A stretch of DNA of 64,000 nucleotides from Scytonema tolypothrichoides VB-61278. Its GTDB lineage: Bacteria; Cyanobacteriota; Cyanobacteriia; Cyanobacteriales; Nostocaceae. The notes beneath the pieces were generated by a model that was given only the letters and a program-made list of their open reading frames with translations, did not search any database and was not told the DNA's origin. The translations under genes and the position numbers were made by a program. The stretch spans positions 581,608 to 645,607 of the forward strand of contig NZ_JXCA02000016.1 of the NCBI RefSeq assembly GCF_000828085.3. Direction: 5' to 3'. Below, piece after piece: positions 15,723 to 23,571 of this stretch (position 1 is its first letter; each line of letters starts with the position of its first letter).

Positions 15723-16571
15723 TCACACTGATTTTTCAGATGCCTTTAATTCCTCTTGCAAAATTCTCTGATAAATCTGTGGTAAAAACTTGCTCACAGA
15801 ATTAGTTTCTATGCCATATCCCAAACTTGTCCAAGTAGAAGACAACCGCCGCAAAACTTCTGGTAACCTTCCTTGACGTAGCTGCCCTGAAATATCAGTT
15901 CCCCAAAACCGAGAGTCACTTAACCAACGATAAACCACTACGTCTTGATACTGTGGTTCAAAACTATAAGAAACCCAAAACATAAATCGTCCTGGGTTTG
16001 GATGATATCTAGGTGATAAACTATACCATGTTGTATTAATGATTTGATATCTACCTGCAGCTGTAGAACAATTTCCTTTGTTGGGACCTTTTATGATAGT
16101 GATGCATATCTCAGGATGACGGTTGAGGTTGTTAACGTGCTGTCCACCATATAAAAGTGAATAAGGACGTTTGCTACTTGCTTCACTTGCTGAGATGGTT
16201 CGCATTAAAGCACGGATATAAGGGTCACCCCCTTTCATAACTAAGGGAGGCTGTTTGTTGCCAAAGGTGGGATCGAGATGCGATCGCAAATCTCCAAATA
16301 TCGACCACTGCAACAAACATACGAAGCCAAGAAGTGCGGCTATTGGTGCAATGAGTTGTTCAACGCCGCCTTTGCGTTCTAAGCTTTTCTTCAGAGTCCG
16401 ACTCCTTAAAAATGAGCTGTTATTGTCATCAAAATATAACAACAATCTTCGACGCACTGATTCCGGAAACTCACCAGAAAATGAGTCAAAAGTCAATAGC
16501 GATTCGTGAGACAACTTGCTGCGGGAGGACAACTGGCATATCTCCTCCACGCCTACGCACTCGTCACACAA
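15723..16571 (-). CDS. Membrane-anchored lysozyme-like muramidase (GH104, lambda-R type)
   Basis: 282 residues. After a polar N-terminal stretch there is one membrane segment (VEQLIAPIAALLGFVCLLQ, about residues 71-90), then a domain of about 160 residues starting GGDPYIRALMRTISASEAS with the catalytic Glu in SASEAS. YSLLYGGQHV, NCSTAAGRYQIINTTWY and the later FWVSYSFEPQYQD..VYRWL match the lambda endolysin/GH104 fold, which cleaves peptidoglycan glycan strands. It is chromosomal with no phage genes nearby, so it probably remodels the cell wall. The true start is uncertain, because the first 60 residues have no clear family match. It converges on the DAHP synthase gene. Confidence 0.83.
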   Translation of the reverse strand: MCDECVGVEEICQLSSRSKLSHESLLTFDSFSGEFPESVRRRLLLYFDDNNSSFLRSRTLKKSLERKGGVEQLIAPIAALLGFVCLLQWSIFGDLRSHLDPTFGNKQPPLVMKGGDPYIRALMRTISASEASSKRPYSLLYGGQHVNNLNRHPEICITIIKGPNKGNCSTAAGRYQIINTTWYSLSPRYHPNPGRFMFWVSYSFEPQYQDVVVYRWLSDSRFWGTDISGQLRQGRLPEVLRRLSSTWTSLGYGIETNSVSKFLPQIYQRILQEELKASEKSV

Positions 16572-16642
16572 AGCGAACGCTTTTGCAACGTTAACACATG
16601 ATTGCGTGTCTTCACTTTTGACTCACAACTGAGTACCAAAAT

Positions 16643-17302
16643 TTAGACGACGTTAGCAAAGAGTTCTCCAAAACTTTTTGCAGGAGCATTTTCTTTCGCA
16701 ACAATCTCCACAATTTTATTTTTTGCTGCTGGTTCAAACAGCGCCTCAACAGAAACCTGGGCTACTTTTTGTCGAGGAATGCTACCCTCAAACAATGTAT
16801 CAGCGCTTTGCATCACGATTTGGTTGGAATTATCTTCATTCTTTAAACCACCAGGTCGCACAATTGTATAGTTCAGACCGCTTTTCTGGATGTACTCCTC
16901 GGCTTGCTTTTTCCAATATAAAATCAGCCAGAACAAGTTCAAGGGATGAAAAAACTGGGAAGCAGCCAATGAAGAAACTAAGACAAAATGCTCAATTCCT
17001 TTAGCTTTTGCCGCATCTACCAAGTTTTTGGTTCCTTCATAGTCCACTTTGTAAGGTCCAGTTGGATCAAAGCTTGGTTTTGCGCCAGTGGCACATAGTA
17101 GCACTGTACTATCTCCCAAAGCAGCAGACAAGCTTTCTGGCCTTAACACATCTCCCACGACTAACTCGGCATCAGCGCCTAGAATACTCCTTGCTTTTTC
17201 TACATCCCTGACTAGGGCACGAACGGGAATATTCCGCGCTATCAGCTCTTGCACTATCCGGCGACCTGTTTCACCTGTTGCCCCTGCTACTAATGCTTTC
17301 AT
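16643..17302 (-). CDS. NAD(P)-binding atypical short-chain dehydrogenase (SDR_a5-like)
   Basis: 219 residues starting MKALVAGATGETGRRIV, a Rossmann motif GATGxTG typical of atypical SDRs. Further landmarks are VVGDVLRPESL, FVLVSSLAAS and the YTIVRPGGL motif. These proteins bind NAD(P)H. Plant and cyanobacterial relatives act in chlorophyll or photosystem maintenance, or are of unknown substrate. The classic YxxxK is replaced by a WKKQAEEYI region, as common in this subgroup. It is separated by 71 bases from the lysozyme gene on the same strand, and may be co-transcribed with it. Confidence 0.85.
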   Translation of the reverse strand: MKALVAGATGETGRRIVQELIARNIPVRALVRDVEKARSILGADAELVVGDVLRPESLSAALGDSTVLLCATGAKPSFDPTGPYKVDYEGTKNLVDAAKAKGIEHFVLVSSLAASQFFHPLNLFWLILYWKKQAEEYIQKSGLNYTIVRPGGLKNEDNSNQIVMQSADTLFEGSIPRQKVAQVSVEALFEPAAKNKIVEIVAKENAPAKSFGELFANVV

Positions 17303-17492
17303 GATAAACGCTATCCTGGAAAACTAGTATCTGTTTTTCAGTTTCCTATTTTAAAGATTCTTACAGGGATTTAGATGAACCACATGACAGATGATTGAGA
17401 TTCCGCCAAAATGGAAATTTAGTACCAAATGTTTTATCTACCAGCCCAATTATTAATTTAGACAAACACTCTGACTATACAAGAACGCTTTT

Positions 17493-18167
17493 ATGCTTTC
17501 AAAGCACCCGGATTATCAATCCTTTGACACAACAGAAGCAGTCTTATCTATGACATCGACTCAAGAAGCTGGAGACATCACCCAACAAGCAATAGGAACG
17601 CCAACACGGTTTCACGGTCGTTATAACGACCATATGGAAATGTATGCTGCACCTGGAACTGTCGCTGAATACCTCGATAATCACGCCTCATGGTTTTCGC
17701 GCTGTGCTGATCCCATGAAGGTGGAACCATTGGGAAAAAATGGCTATGCCTTAGTCATTGGTCGTTTTGGCTCTTTTGGTTACGAAGTAGAACCAAAAAT
17801 AGGTTTGGAATTATTGCCTCCAGAAGAAGGAGTTTATCGGATTTACACTATTCCGATTCCTGACTACCATGCTCCTGGTTATGATGTGGATTATCGAGCT
17901 GTGCTACGGTTACAAGAAAATGTAGCAAATAATTCTTCTACCTGCTTAAGTAAAATGACACAGGTGGAATGGGAATTGGATCTCAGTGTTCATATTCATT
18001 TTCCCAAGTTTATTCAGCGAATACCCAAGTCTTTAGTTCTATCTACTGGTGAACGGTTACTTAACCAAGTTGTCCGCCAAGTTTCCCGCCGCCTAACTCG
18101 TAAGGTACAAGAAGATTTTCACCAATCTTTGGGTATTCCTTTTCCTGTTCATCCAAAGAAAAAATAG
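17493..18167 (+). CDS. DUF1997 family protein
   Basis: 224 residues. The core (RFHGRYNDHMEMYAAPGTVAEYLDNHASWFSRCADPMKVEPLGKNGYAL, given here only as landmarks RFHGRYND and HASWFSRCA) matches DUF1997, a cyanobacterial and plastid family of unknown function, possibly lipid- or membrane-related from its SRPBCC-like strand pattern. A basic C-terminus (RRLTRKVQEDFHQSLG) is typical. An in-frame ATG at 17550 (MTSTQEAGD) is an alternative start. The gene is divergent from the SDR gene and ends at a strong hairpin. Confidence 0.82.
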   Translation: MLSKHPDYQSFDTTEAVLSMTSTQEAGDITQQAIGTPTRFHGRYNDHMEMYAAPGTVAEYLDNHASWFSRCADPMKVEPLGKNGYALVIGRFGSFGYEVEPKIGLELLPPEEGVYRIYTIPIPDYHAPGYDVDYRAVLRLQENVANNSSTCLSKMTQVEWELDLSVHIHFPKFIQRIPKSLVLSTGERLLNQVVRQVSRRLTRKVQEDFHQSLGIPFPVHPKKK

Positions 18168-18194
18168 TGACCTCACCTACGTCCTTTGAATTTT

Positions 18195-18224
18195 AAAGTA
18201 TGCTCGACGGAGCATACTTTGTTT
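18195..18224 (+). terminator. Terminator after the DUF1997 gene
   Basis: An 11-bp perfect stem, AAAGTATGCTC paired with GAGCATACTTT around GACG, followed by GTTT. The T-tract is short. Confidence 0.65.
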
Positions 18225-18285
18225 AAGGTAGCGTGCCCTGAGGGCATACATTTGAGTCGCAAGAGTCAATAGCCATTTGTTTTTT

Positions 18286-18318
18286 ACTAATGTCTAATGA
18301 CTAATCACTAGTGACTAT
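18286..18318. repeat. Degenerate TGACTAA heptamer tandem repeat
   Basis: Units TACTAATG, TCTAATG, ACTAATC and ACTAGTG are stacked here. The array overlaps the stop codon of the DUF4079 gene (18315-18317 on the minus strand). Confidence 0.75.
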
Positions 18319-18779
18319 GCTTTGGTGATAAGTCTTTGGACAATTTCGACCCCACTGAGAGCTTGCAATACAAAAAGACCTACGATTGCAAAATTCAACA
18401 GAATATGCGTCATACGCGCCCAATTTGCCCCTTTTTGCATAAAAGGAGACAGGGAAGCTGAGATGGCAATTAGAGTTGTCATCCCAAGTCCTATGAGTAG
18501 GTGAGGTCCAAAGAACAACTTACCATTGTTGATGTAAGTCACAGCCATAGCAGCAATAGCCCCTGTTACCATCAAAGCCAAAATTATAGAGCCGATTTGG
18601 TAATGCTTAATGTTGTATTTACCTTTGATTAATTCTTTCTTTTCTTCACCTTGAGCATTTCTTGTCCGTTGGACTTGTAGTCCCAGATATGCTGCATACA
18701 AGGAAAGTACTAATAACACCCACATAAGAACTGGGTGAATAAAGTTTAACGAAAACTTAACTGATGGTGAAAGTTCCAT
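18315..18779 (-). CDS. DUF4079 membrane protein
   Basis: 154 residues from MELSPSVKFSLNFIHPVLMW. The frame is open about 190 bases further upstream, but that part is encoded by dispersed repeat sequence and lacks homology-like character, so I place the start at 18779. Four hydrophobic helices are visible: VLMWVLLVLSLYAAYLGL, IGSIILALMVTGAIAAMAV, LLIGLGMTTLIAISASL and ILLNFAIVGLFVLQAL. Conserved-looking histidines (FIHPVLMW, KHYQIGS, FGPHLLIG, RMTHILLN) could bind haem, as in other four-helix cytochrome-like proteins. DUF4079 is common in cyanobacteria; its function is unknown. The stop codon lies in a heptamer repeat. Confidence 0.83.
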   Translation of the reverse strand: MELSPSVKFSLNFIHPVLMWVLLVLSLYAAYLGLQVQRTRNAQGEEKKELIKGKYNIKHYQIGSIILALMVTGAIAAMAVTYINNGKLFFGPHLLIGLGMTTLIAISASLSPFMQKGANWARMTHILLNFAIVGLFVLQALSGVEIVQRLITKA

Positions 18780-18924
18780 ACCTAGTGCCCCTCTTCTTAA
18801 ATCTTCATAAAAATTAGCATAACGCTTATTGGTAATGGGGAAATGGGATGATAAAGAAATGAACAAACAAAGGACAAGGGGACAAACACAGCATCTGTTC
18901 CCCAAAAGCACCAGCAAAATAATT

Positions 18925-19147
18925 TTTGAACGGCAGTTCTTCCTTGGGGAAACCAGGCCTAGTGGCACCCTCGGAAGGAAGCTGCCTGGAGGACGTCTAA
19001 GCCTGTGAAACTCTAGCCTCCCACTCCCTCACCGCAACGCACTGCCTCAACGGACAGGTGCCGGGCTGTCGGGAAACTATGCACGGCAGTTCCTCCTTGG
19101 GGAAACCACCAAGACCTCGGCGACTACGCCCGGCACTGTCCTCCTCT
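18925..19147. repeat. Composite dispersed repeat block
   Basis: GGCAGTTCTTCCTTGGGGAAACCA-like sequence occurs twice here (about 18931 and 19084) and once in reverse near 33893-33917. GGGGAAACC..AAGACC also recurs near 52340. The sequence between is GC-rich with short inverted repeats. Nothing here is credibly coding. Confidence 0.7.
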
Positions 19148-19189
19148 TGACTAATCACTAATGACTAATGACTAATGACTAATGACTAA
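19148..19189. repeat. Tandem TGACTAA heptamers (six units)
   Basis: Units at 19148, 19155 (TCACTAA), 19162, 19169, 19176 and 19183; all but the second are exact. This is a cyanobacterial short tandem repeat (STRR). It contains the start codon of the ankyrin gene at 19182. Confidence 0.95.
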
Positions 19190-20465
19190 AAATAACGATG
19201 TCTTGCTGCTATCGGCTGTGAAAAATGGTGATATAAAACAGGTGCAAGCACTGCTTAATGATGGTGCCAACGTAGATACGGGCGATCGCGATGGTACTAC
19301 ACCCTTGATGTTTGCTGCTCATTTCGGCTACACCGAAATTGCGCGATCGCTTCTTGATGCAGGTGCTGATCTCGACTTGAAAAGAAAGCGCTATAAGTTG
19401 ACGGCTTTGATGTTAGCAGCGAGTGCTAATCAACTTGACATTGTAAAACTTTTAGTCTCCAAAGGCGCGGATGTCAATGCGACTAATGAAGATGGTAGCA
19501 CTGCCTTAATGGTAGCCGCCTTAAAAGGAAATGCTGATGTGGTGCGAGTCTTACTTGCTGCTGGTGCCAAAGTCGATGTTAAAGATAAAGATGAGGACAC
19601 GGCTTTTCAATTAGCAATACGCGCTGGACATGCCGCAGTTATCAAAGCTTTACTACAAAATCGTGCAGATGTCAATGCCCAAGATGAAGAAGGAGAAACG
19701 GCATTGATGATTGCGGCAGATTTGGGACATTTGGAAGTTGTGCAAGCGCTGTTAGCAGCAGGGGCTGATGTTCAGGCGAGAAATCTTGATGGTAGTACGG
19801 CTTTATCAGCGGCGGCGGCGGCGGGACATAGTGCGATCGCAGCAGAAATACTCGCTCGCGGTGCTGATGTTAACGTTCAAGATCAAGATGGGGAAACAGC
19901 CCTGCACCTTGCTGTGGTTGAAGGTTATGCCGATGTGGTAGAAGTCTTACTCAGCCAAGGAGCAAACCTAGAAATTAAAAACCATTTAGGAGATACACCG
20001 CTACTTTTGGCAGCTTTGCAGGGACATAGCCAAATTGCCGAAGCACTACTGCGTCAGGGAGCAAATCTGAAAGAGAAAAACTTGGGTGAGCAACCTTTGA
20101 CGCTAGCAGTTATCCAGGGAAAGACTGAGATGGTAAGATTGTTACTAGATTATGGTGCTGATGTCAATACTCAGGGAGATGATGGCAAGAGCGCTTTAAT
20201 TAAGGCAGCAGAACGTAACCATATAGGCGTGATACAGCAACTTGTAGCAAAAGGAGCGAATGTGAATCTATCAGACTCCGCAGGTGCAACAGCACTGATG
20301 TGGGCAGCTTCGCGGGGTTATGAGGAAGCAGTGCAATTGTTACTGAAAGCTGGGGCAGATGTGAATATAAAAAATGAAGGTGGTTATACAGCTTTAATGC
20401 TTGCAGAGTTTAATGAGTATCCTAGCGTGGTGCAAAGCCTCTTGGCAGCAGGCGCACACGAGTAA
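19182..20465 (+). CDS. Ankyrin-repeat protein
   Basis: 427 residues made almost wholly of about 12-13 ankyrin repeats of 33 residues (for example DGTTPLMFAAHFGYTEIARSLLDAGAD). There is no signal peptide, membrane segment or catalytic domain, so it is likely a cytoplasmic protein-binding scaffold. The start MTKNNDVLLLSAVKNGD is the natural beginning of the first repeat, and its ATG and Thr codon are built from a TGACTAA heptamer. There is therefore no normal Shine-Dalgarno sequence; the 5' leader is repeat DNA. The next gene on the same strand starts 135 bases later. Confidence 0.93.
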   Translation: MTKNNDVLLLSAVKNGDIKQVQALLNDGANVDTGDRDGTTPLMFAAHFGYTEIARSLLDAGADLDLKRKRYKLTALMLAASANQLDIVKLLVSKGADVNATNEDGSTALMVAALKGNADVVRVLLAAGAKVDVKDKDEDTAFQLAIRAGHAAVIKALLQNRADVNAQDEEGETALMIAADLGHLEVVQALLAAGADVQARNLDGSTALSAAAAAGHSAIAAEILARGADVNVQDQDGETALHLAVVEGYADVVEVLLSQGANLEIKNHLGDTPLLLAALQGHSQIAEALLRQGANLKEKNLGEQPLTLAVIQGKTEMVRLLLDYGADVNTQGDDGKSALIKAAERNHIGVIQQLVAKGANVNLSDSAGATALMWAASRGYEEAVQLLLKAGADVNIKNEGGYTALMLAEFNEYPSVVQSLLAAGAHE

Positions 20466-20600
20466 GTAGAGAAATTTTCTTCAATTTGTCTAGGAGTTTT
20501 TTCTTAAAAGAGTGTTTGATAAATGTAGTTAATCTTGGTACCTCATCTGTAGAAGAAAATGAGGTCTTATGTTATACATTACTTTTGTCAAATACAGCAT

Positions 20601-22322
20601 ATGAGTCAAAACAACAATTTACAGCAAACAGATGATAGTTTGCCTTTGTGGTCTGCTGAAGATGTAGATTTGTCTAGTTTTAATGCCTTGAGAAGTCCGG
20701 ATGATAAGCAAGGTAAACAAGTTTTGGACATGAGGCAGTTGTTCCACAAGCAAGTCATCATAGATGACCAGACTATTCTGGATGTGGAAACAATAAAGGT
20801 TCCAGGGTTTATTGGTATTGCAGACGAACAGAAAATCACAAATCCGAATGGAAAGACAGTTTCCGGACACGAAGATATTGTGCAGTATCTGGATAAATAC
20901 GGTTTACTTATCTGTACTTTCCAATACAATAAAGACCGATATGGTGAGGCTATTGACCTGCGCAAACCACCTGAGGACCATGAGTTGTCAGATTTGGTAG
21001 AAATTTTTATTAAAAATGAAGGACATCATTCTGGTGCGATTGTACCTGCATTATGGAACGGTGGAAGAACAAAGGCATTTGGTAGCTTAAATGAACCAGA
21101 CACTTACCATGATGGGCTATATGGACACAATGGCTTTATTGCAGTAGCCCAGCGGTTAGTTTTTCCGGAGTTTGTAACGCCACAACAGGCGCGTGGCTAT
21201 ACCGATAGCATGATCTGTTGGATGGCTTTAATGAACCCGTTTGTGGAATTCTCAGAAAATGATTTTAATGGAAGCGATCCAACTGGCGTGTGCGATCGCC
21301 CAACTCTCAAAGAATTTTTGCAAAACTGCGCCCTTGCTAGTCTAGGTTCAAAAGAGGCAATTGATTTCCTCAATAATTCACAAAATAGAGCTTATTGTGC
21401 CGAGTTTATTTATATTTGTCTAAATACTCCTGTCTACCCGTTTAACAAGCAAGGGTTGACCTTATTATTGGATGGTGATAAAGCAAAAGCAACAGAAATA
21501 CTCAAAATTCGCGATAAACAAAACAGCAGAAAGAAAAATATCCTCAGTCAAACCAGCGAAAACCTCCAATTTAAAGAGTTTAACATTCAAATGCCAGTGG
21601 TACCGGAGGACTTGCCACCTCTGGACGTTCTGATGGCAACGAATGGACAACCACCTGAACCTAATAGCATTCCCTTCCCTCCTTTTACACTTTCTCAAGT
21701 ACTGCGCCGTGCTTTCCGTACTCTACTGAAGCGCGAAAAGGATGTTAGTAATACCAAAATTGCCAAAGCGCAAGCCCAAATGTTAGGGTACTTAGAACCC
21801 TTAATTCTGAGACAATTGGGTATTGTTACACCTCCTAGGGAAGCAGAATCTGCTAATGAAGGTGAAGGTCTGATCTCCAGAATTCCTTTGGAGTTTTTCT
21901 CACTTTCTCCTGCGCCTAATGATCCAAAAGTCAAAGCCGTTCGCGAGTTCATTGCTTTTGTACAACAACAACTACAACGTCAGTTCGACAGTTATGAAGA
22001 ATTTGACTTGAATTTTGACCAAGTGATGGCAAAAGCAGATGAGTTGATAGGTAAAGATGGTGTCACTTATTTTATCCCGCCACGTATTTACGTTGATTTG
22101 GGACAAAATGATCGTGATAACAATTTACCTAAAGGTTGGGGTTTTAAGCTAGAAACTTTAGGGGCACTTATTTACCGAGGATTTATTAGAGGAACTGATT
22201 CGAGTTCTTTGCCATCTGATGGAGGTGCTGATCCTGTAACTAACACGCCGTCACATGAGAGAGATCATCAACCAAGTACCAAGCAACCACCGGGTTCTAT
22301 GGGTGGGAATAGGATGCACTAG
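20601..22322 (+). CDS. Unknown protein, possible permuted papain-like (YiiX/NlpC-type) fold
   Basis: 573 residues from MSQNNNLQQTDDSLPLW; an upstream in-frame ATG at 20559 is less likely. I do not recognise a named family. The segment RAYCAEFIYICLNTPVYPFN-like (YCAEFI at about residues 260-265) resembles the Cys-x-Glu signature of permuted NlpC/P60 enzymes of the YaeF/YiiX type. Candidate histidines are in NEGHHSGAIVPALWNGG and LYGHNGFIAVAQ. The C-terminal half is helical (VLRRAFRTLLKRE, AVREFIAFVQQQLQRQF) and then YFIPPRIYVDLGQND. No membrane segment or signal is seen. It follows the ankyrin gene, and its last 68 bases overlap the cobE-like gene in another frame. Function is unknown; the catalytic idea is weak. 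Confidence 0.75.
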   Translation: MSQNNNLQQTDDSLPLWSAEDVDLSSFNALRSPDDKQGKQVLDMRQLFHKQVIIDDQTILDVETIKVPGFIGIADEQKITNPNGKTVSGHEDIVQYLDKYGLLICTFQYNKDRYGEAIDLRKPPEDHELSDLVEIFIKNEGHHSGAIVPALWNGGRTKAFGSLNEPDTYHDGLYGHNGFIAVAQRLVFPEFVTPQQARGYTDSMICWMALMNPFVEFSENDFNGSDPTGVCDRPTLKEFLQNCALASLGSKEAIDFLNNSQNRAYCAEFIYICLNTPVYPFNKQGLTLLLDGDKAKATEILKIRDKQNSRKKNILSQTSENLQFKEFNIQMPVVPEDLPPLDVLMATNGQPPEPNSIPFPPFTLSQVLRRAFRTLLKREKDVSNTKIAKAQAQMLGYLEPLILRQLGIVTPPREAESANEGEGLISRIPLEFFSLSPAPNDPKVKAVREFIAFVQQQLQRQFDSYEEFDLNFDQVMAKADELIGKDGVTYFIPPRIYVDLGQNDRDNNLPKGWGFKLETLGALIYRGFIRGTDSSSLPSDGGADPVTNTPSHERDHQPSTKQPPGSMGGNRMH

Positions 22323-22785
22323 GGGAACTTCACGACAGTTGATGGAAACGGCTATTGGGGAAGTTTTTAGAGAAAATCAACTGGCAAAGAGTGCGATCGC
22401 AGGTTTTGCGACTATTAATAGTAAATCTGAAGAATTGGGTTTATTGGAACTTTGCCAGCACCAAAATTTGTTTTTAAAAACCTTTGGGCCTGATGTTCTG
22501 AGTCAAATCTCTGTCCCTAACCCATCTCAAGAAGTTGGAAAAAAAGTAGGAACCTGTAGTGTGGCAGAGGCGGCTGCTTTGTGTGCAGCCTCTGACTTAA
22601 CTTTTCTGGAGTCTTCCCAGATAAAGGTGATTTCTGTAGGATTAGGGGTGAAGTTAGTCGTTCCTAAACAAATTTTTAGTTTAGAGGGGCTACCAGGAAT
22701 GGTAACGATCGCTGTTGCCCAAGCGCCTATCTTAGATTCTTACTTGACTACCAACACAGAACAATTGGCATCTTCCACCACTTGA
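22255..22785 (+). CDS. Cobalamin biosynthesis CobE/CbiG C-terminal domain protein
   Basis: 176 residues. Landmarks of the CobE/CbiG-C fold are visible: VGIGCTRGTS near the start, AGFATINSKSEELGL, VPNPSQEVGKKVGTCSVAEAAALCAA. In CbiG this domain is fused to a hydrolase domain acting on cobalt-precorrin-5A; here it stands alone, as in CobE. Its role is in corrin ring synthesis in the cytoplasm. The ATG at 22255 lies inside the upstream gene, giving a 68-base overlap. The next possible in-frame starts would cut into the conserved first strand, so I keep it. Its 3' end overlaps the convergent uspA gene by 46 bases. Confidence 0.88.
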   Translation: MREIINQVPSNHRVLWVGIGCTRGTSRQLMETAIGEVFRENQLAKSAIAGFATINSKSEELGLLELCQHQNLFLKTFGPDVLSQISVPNPSQEVGKKVGTCSVAEAAALCAASDLTFLESSQIKVISVGLGVKLVVPKQIFSLEGLPGMVTIAVAQAPILDSYLTTNTEQLASSTT

Positions 22786-23174
22786 GAACTCACAGAACCC
22801 TGGACAATTCGGTTCATACCAGTTAACCCGCGACTGCCAATGATAATTAAATCAGCTTTATAAATATTTGCAAGACGAATAATCTCTTCTGGTGGGTTAC
22901 CAGTGACAAGTTCTATATTGCTTTCAACTGGTAATACTGTTTGGTAAGATTGCAGCTGTTTTTCAATATGGAAATAAGAAAACGTCGATGACTCTGGGTG
23001 AGGACGATCAGCGGGTAGTTCCATCTCTGACTCTGATGGAGAAAACACATGGCAGAGAATAACTTTGCTGTCTTTTACCAGAACCAGTTCTTGTAAAGTC
23101 TGAATGACTCTGTCTGCAAGTTCGGAATCATCCAAAGCAACCAAAATAGTCTTTAGCACCGATGTCCTCTCCAC
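22740..23174 (-). CDS. Universal stress protein (UspA family)
   Basis: 144 residues, one Usp domain. It starts KTILVALDDSELADRVIQTL and has the ATP-binding motif G-2x-G-9x-G-S/T in IGSRGLTGMNRIVQGSVSS, so it belongs to the nucleotide-binding Usp group. It is likely a cytoplasmic stress protein. It is convergent with the CobE-like gene, and the two 3' ends overlap by 46 bases, leaving no room for a terminator between them. Confidence 0.94.
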   Translation of the reverse strand: MERTSVLKTILVALDDSELADRVIQTLQELVLVKDSKVILCHVFSPSESEMELPADRPHPESSTFSYFHIEKQLQSYQTVLPVESNIELVTGNPPEEIIRLANIYKADLIIIGSRGLTGMNRIVQGSVSSQVVEDANCSVLVVK

Positions 23175-23571
23175 AAGAGTAGACTTTTTACTTGACTTTC
23201 TCCGACTATCTGTTAATTATATCTTTCTTAACAATCTTGAAACTGTAATTTTACTAGGTCATGAAGATTGACTTGTAAGGCTTGCCTTACAAATCGCCCC
23301 TTACCTTGAAGGCAGAAATCACCTTTTTTATTGAGAATTGCTTACGAAAGTATAAGGGTTAGATTGTTCATGAGCGATGAATCTCACTTTTGTTGAGAAA
23401 GACCCGAGTCCATGGATAGCCTTATAAGTCAGGGATTAAATAAGTTAATGGCTACACTCACTACATCCAAGCTGTGGACATAATTTTGTATAGCCTTAAA
23501 CCTTTAGTTTGAACCCATAGGCTGAGTTTTGCGTGATGTCTAAAGGAAAAATTAATAATTCAAATTCAAAA
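23175..23571. other. Intergenic region, nothing recognised
   Basis: About 400 bases between hisD and uspA. AT-rich, with a small inverted repeat near 23278-23292 (TTGTAAGGC..TTGCCTTACAA). No gene or RNA recognised. Confidence 0.4.

Noticed and set aside
18780-18968. Longer start for the DUF4079 protein
   Set aside because: The extension lies in repeat DNA; the family normally starts just before the first membrane helix, as at 18779.
19148-19189. CRISPR-like array
   Set aside because: The units are contiguous seven-base repeats with no spacers, so this is a tandem heptamer array. No CRISPR array or cas gene was seen in the window.
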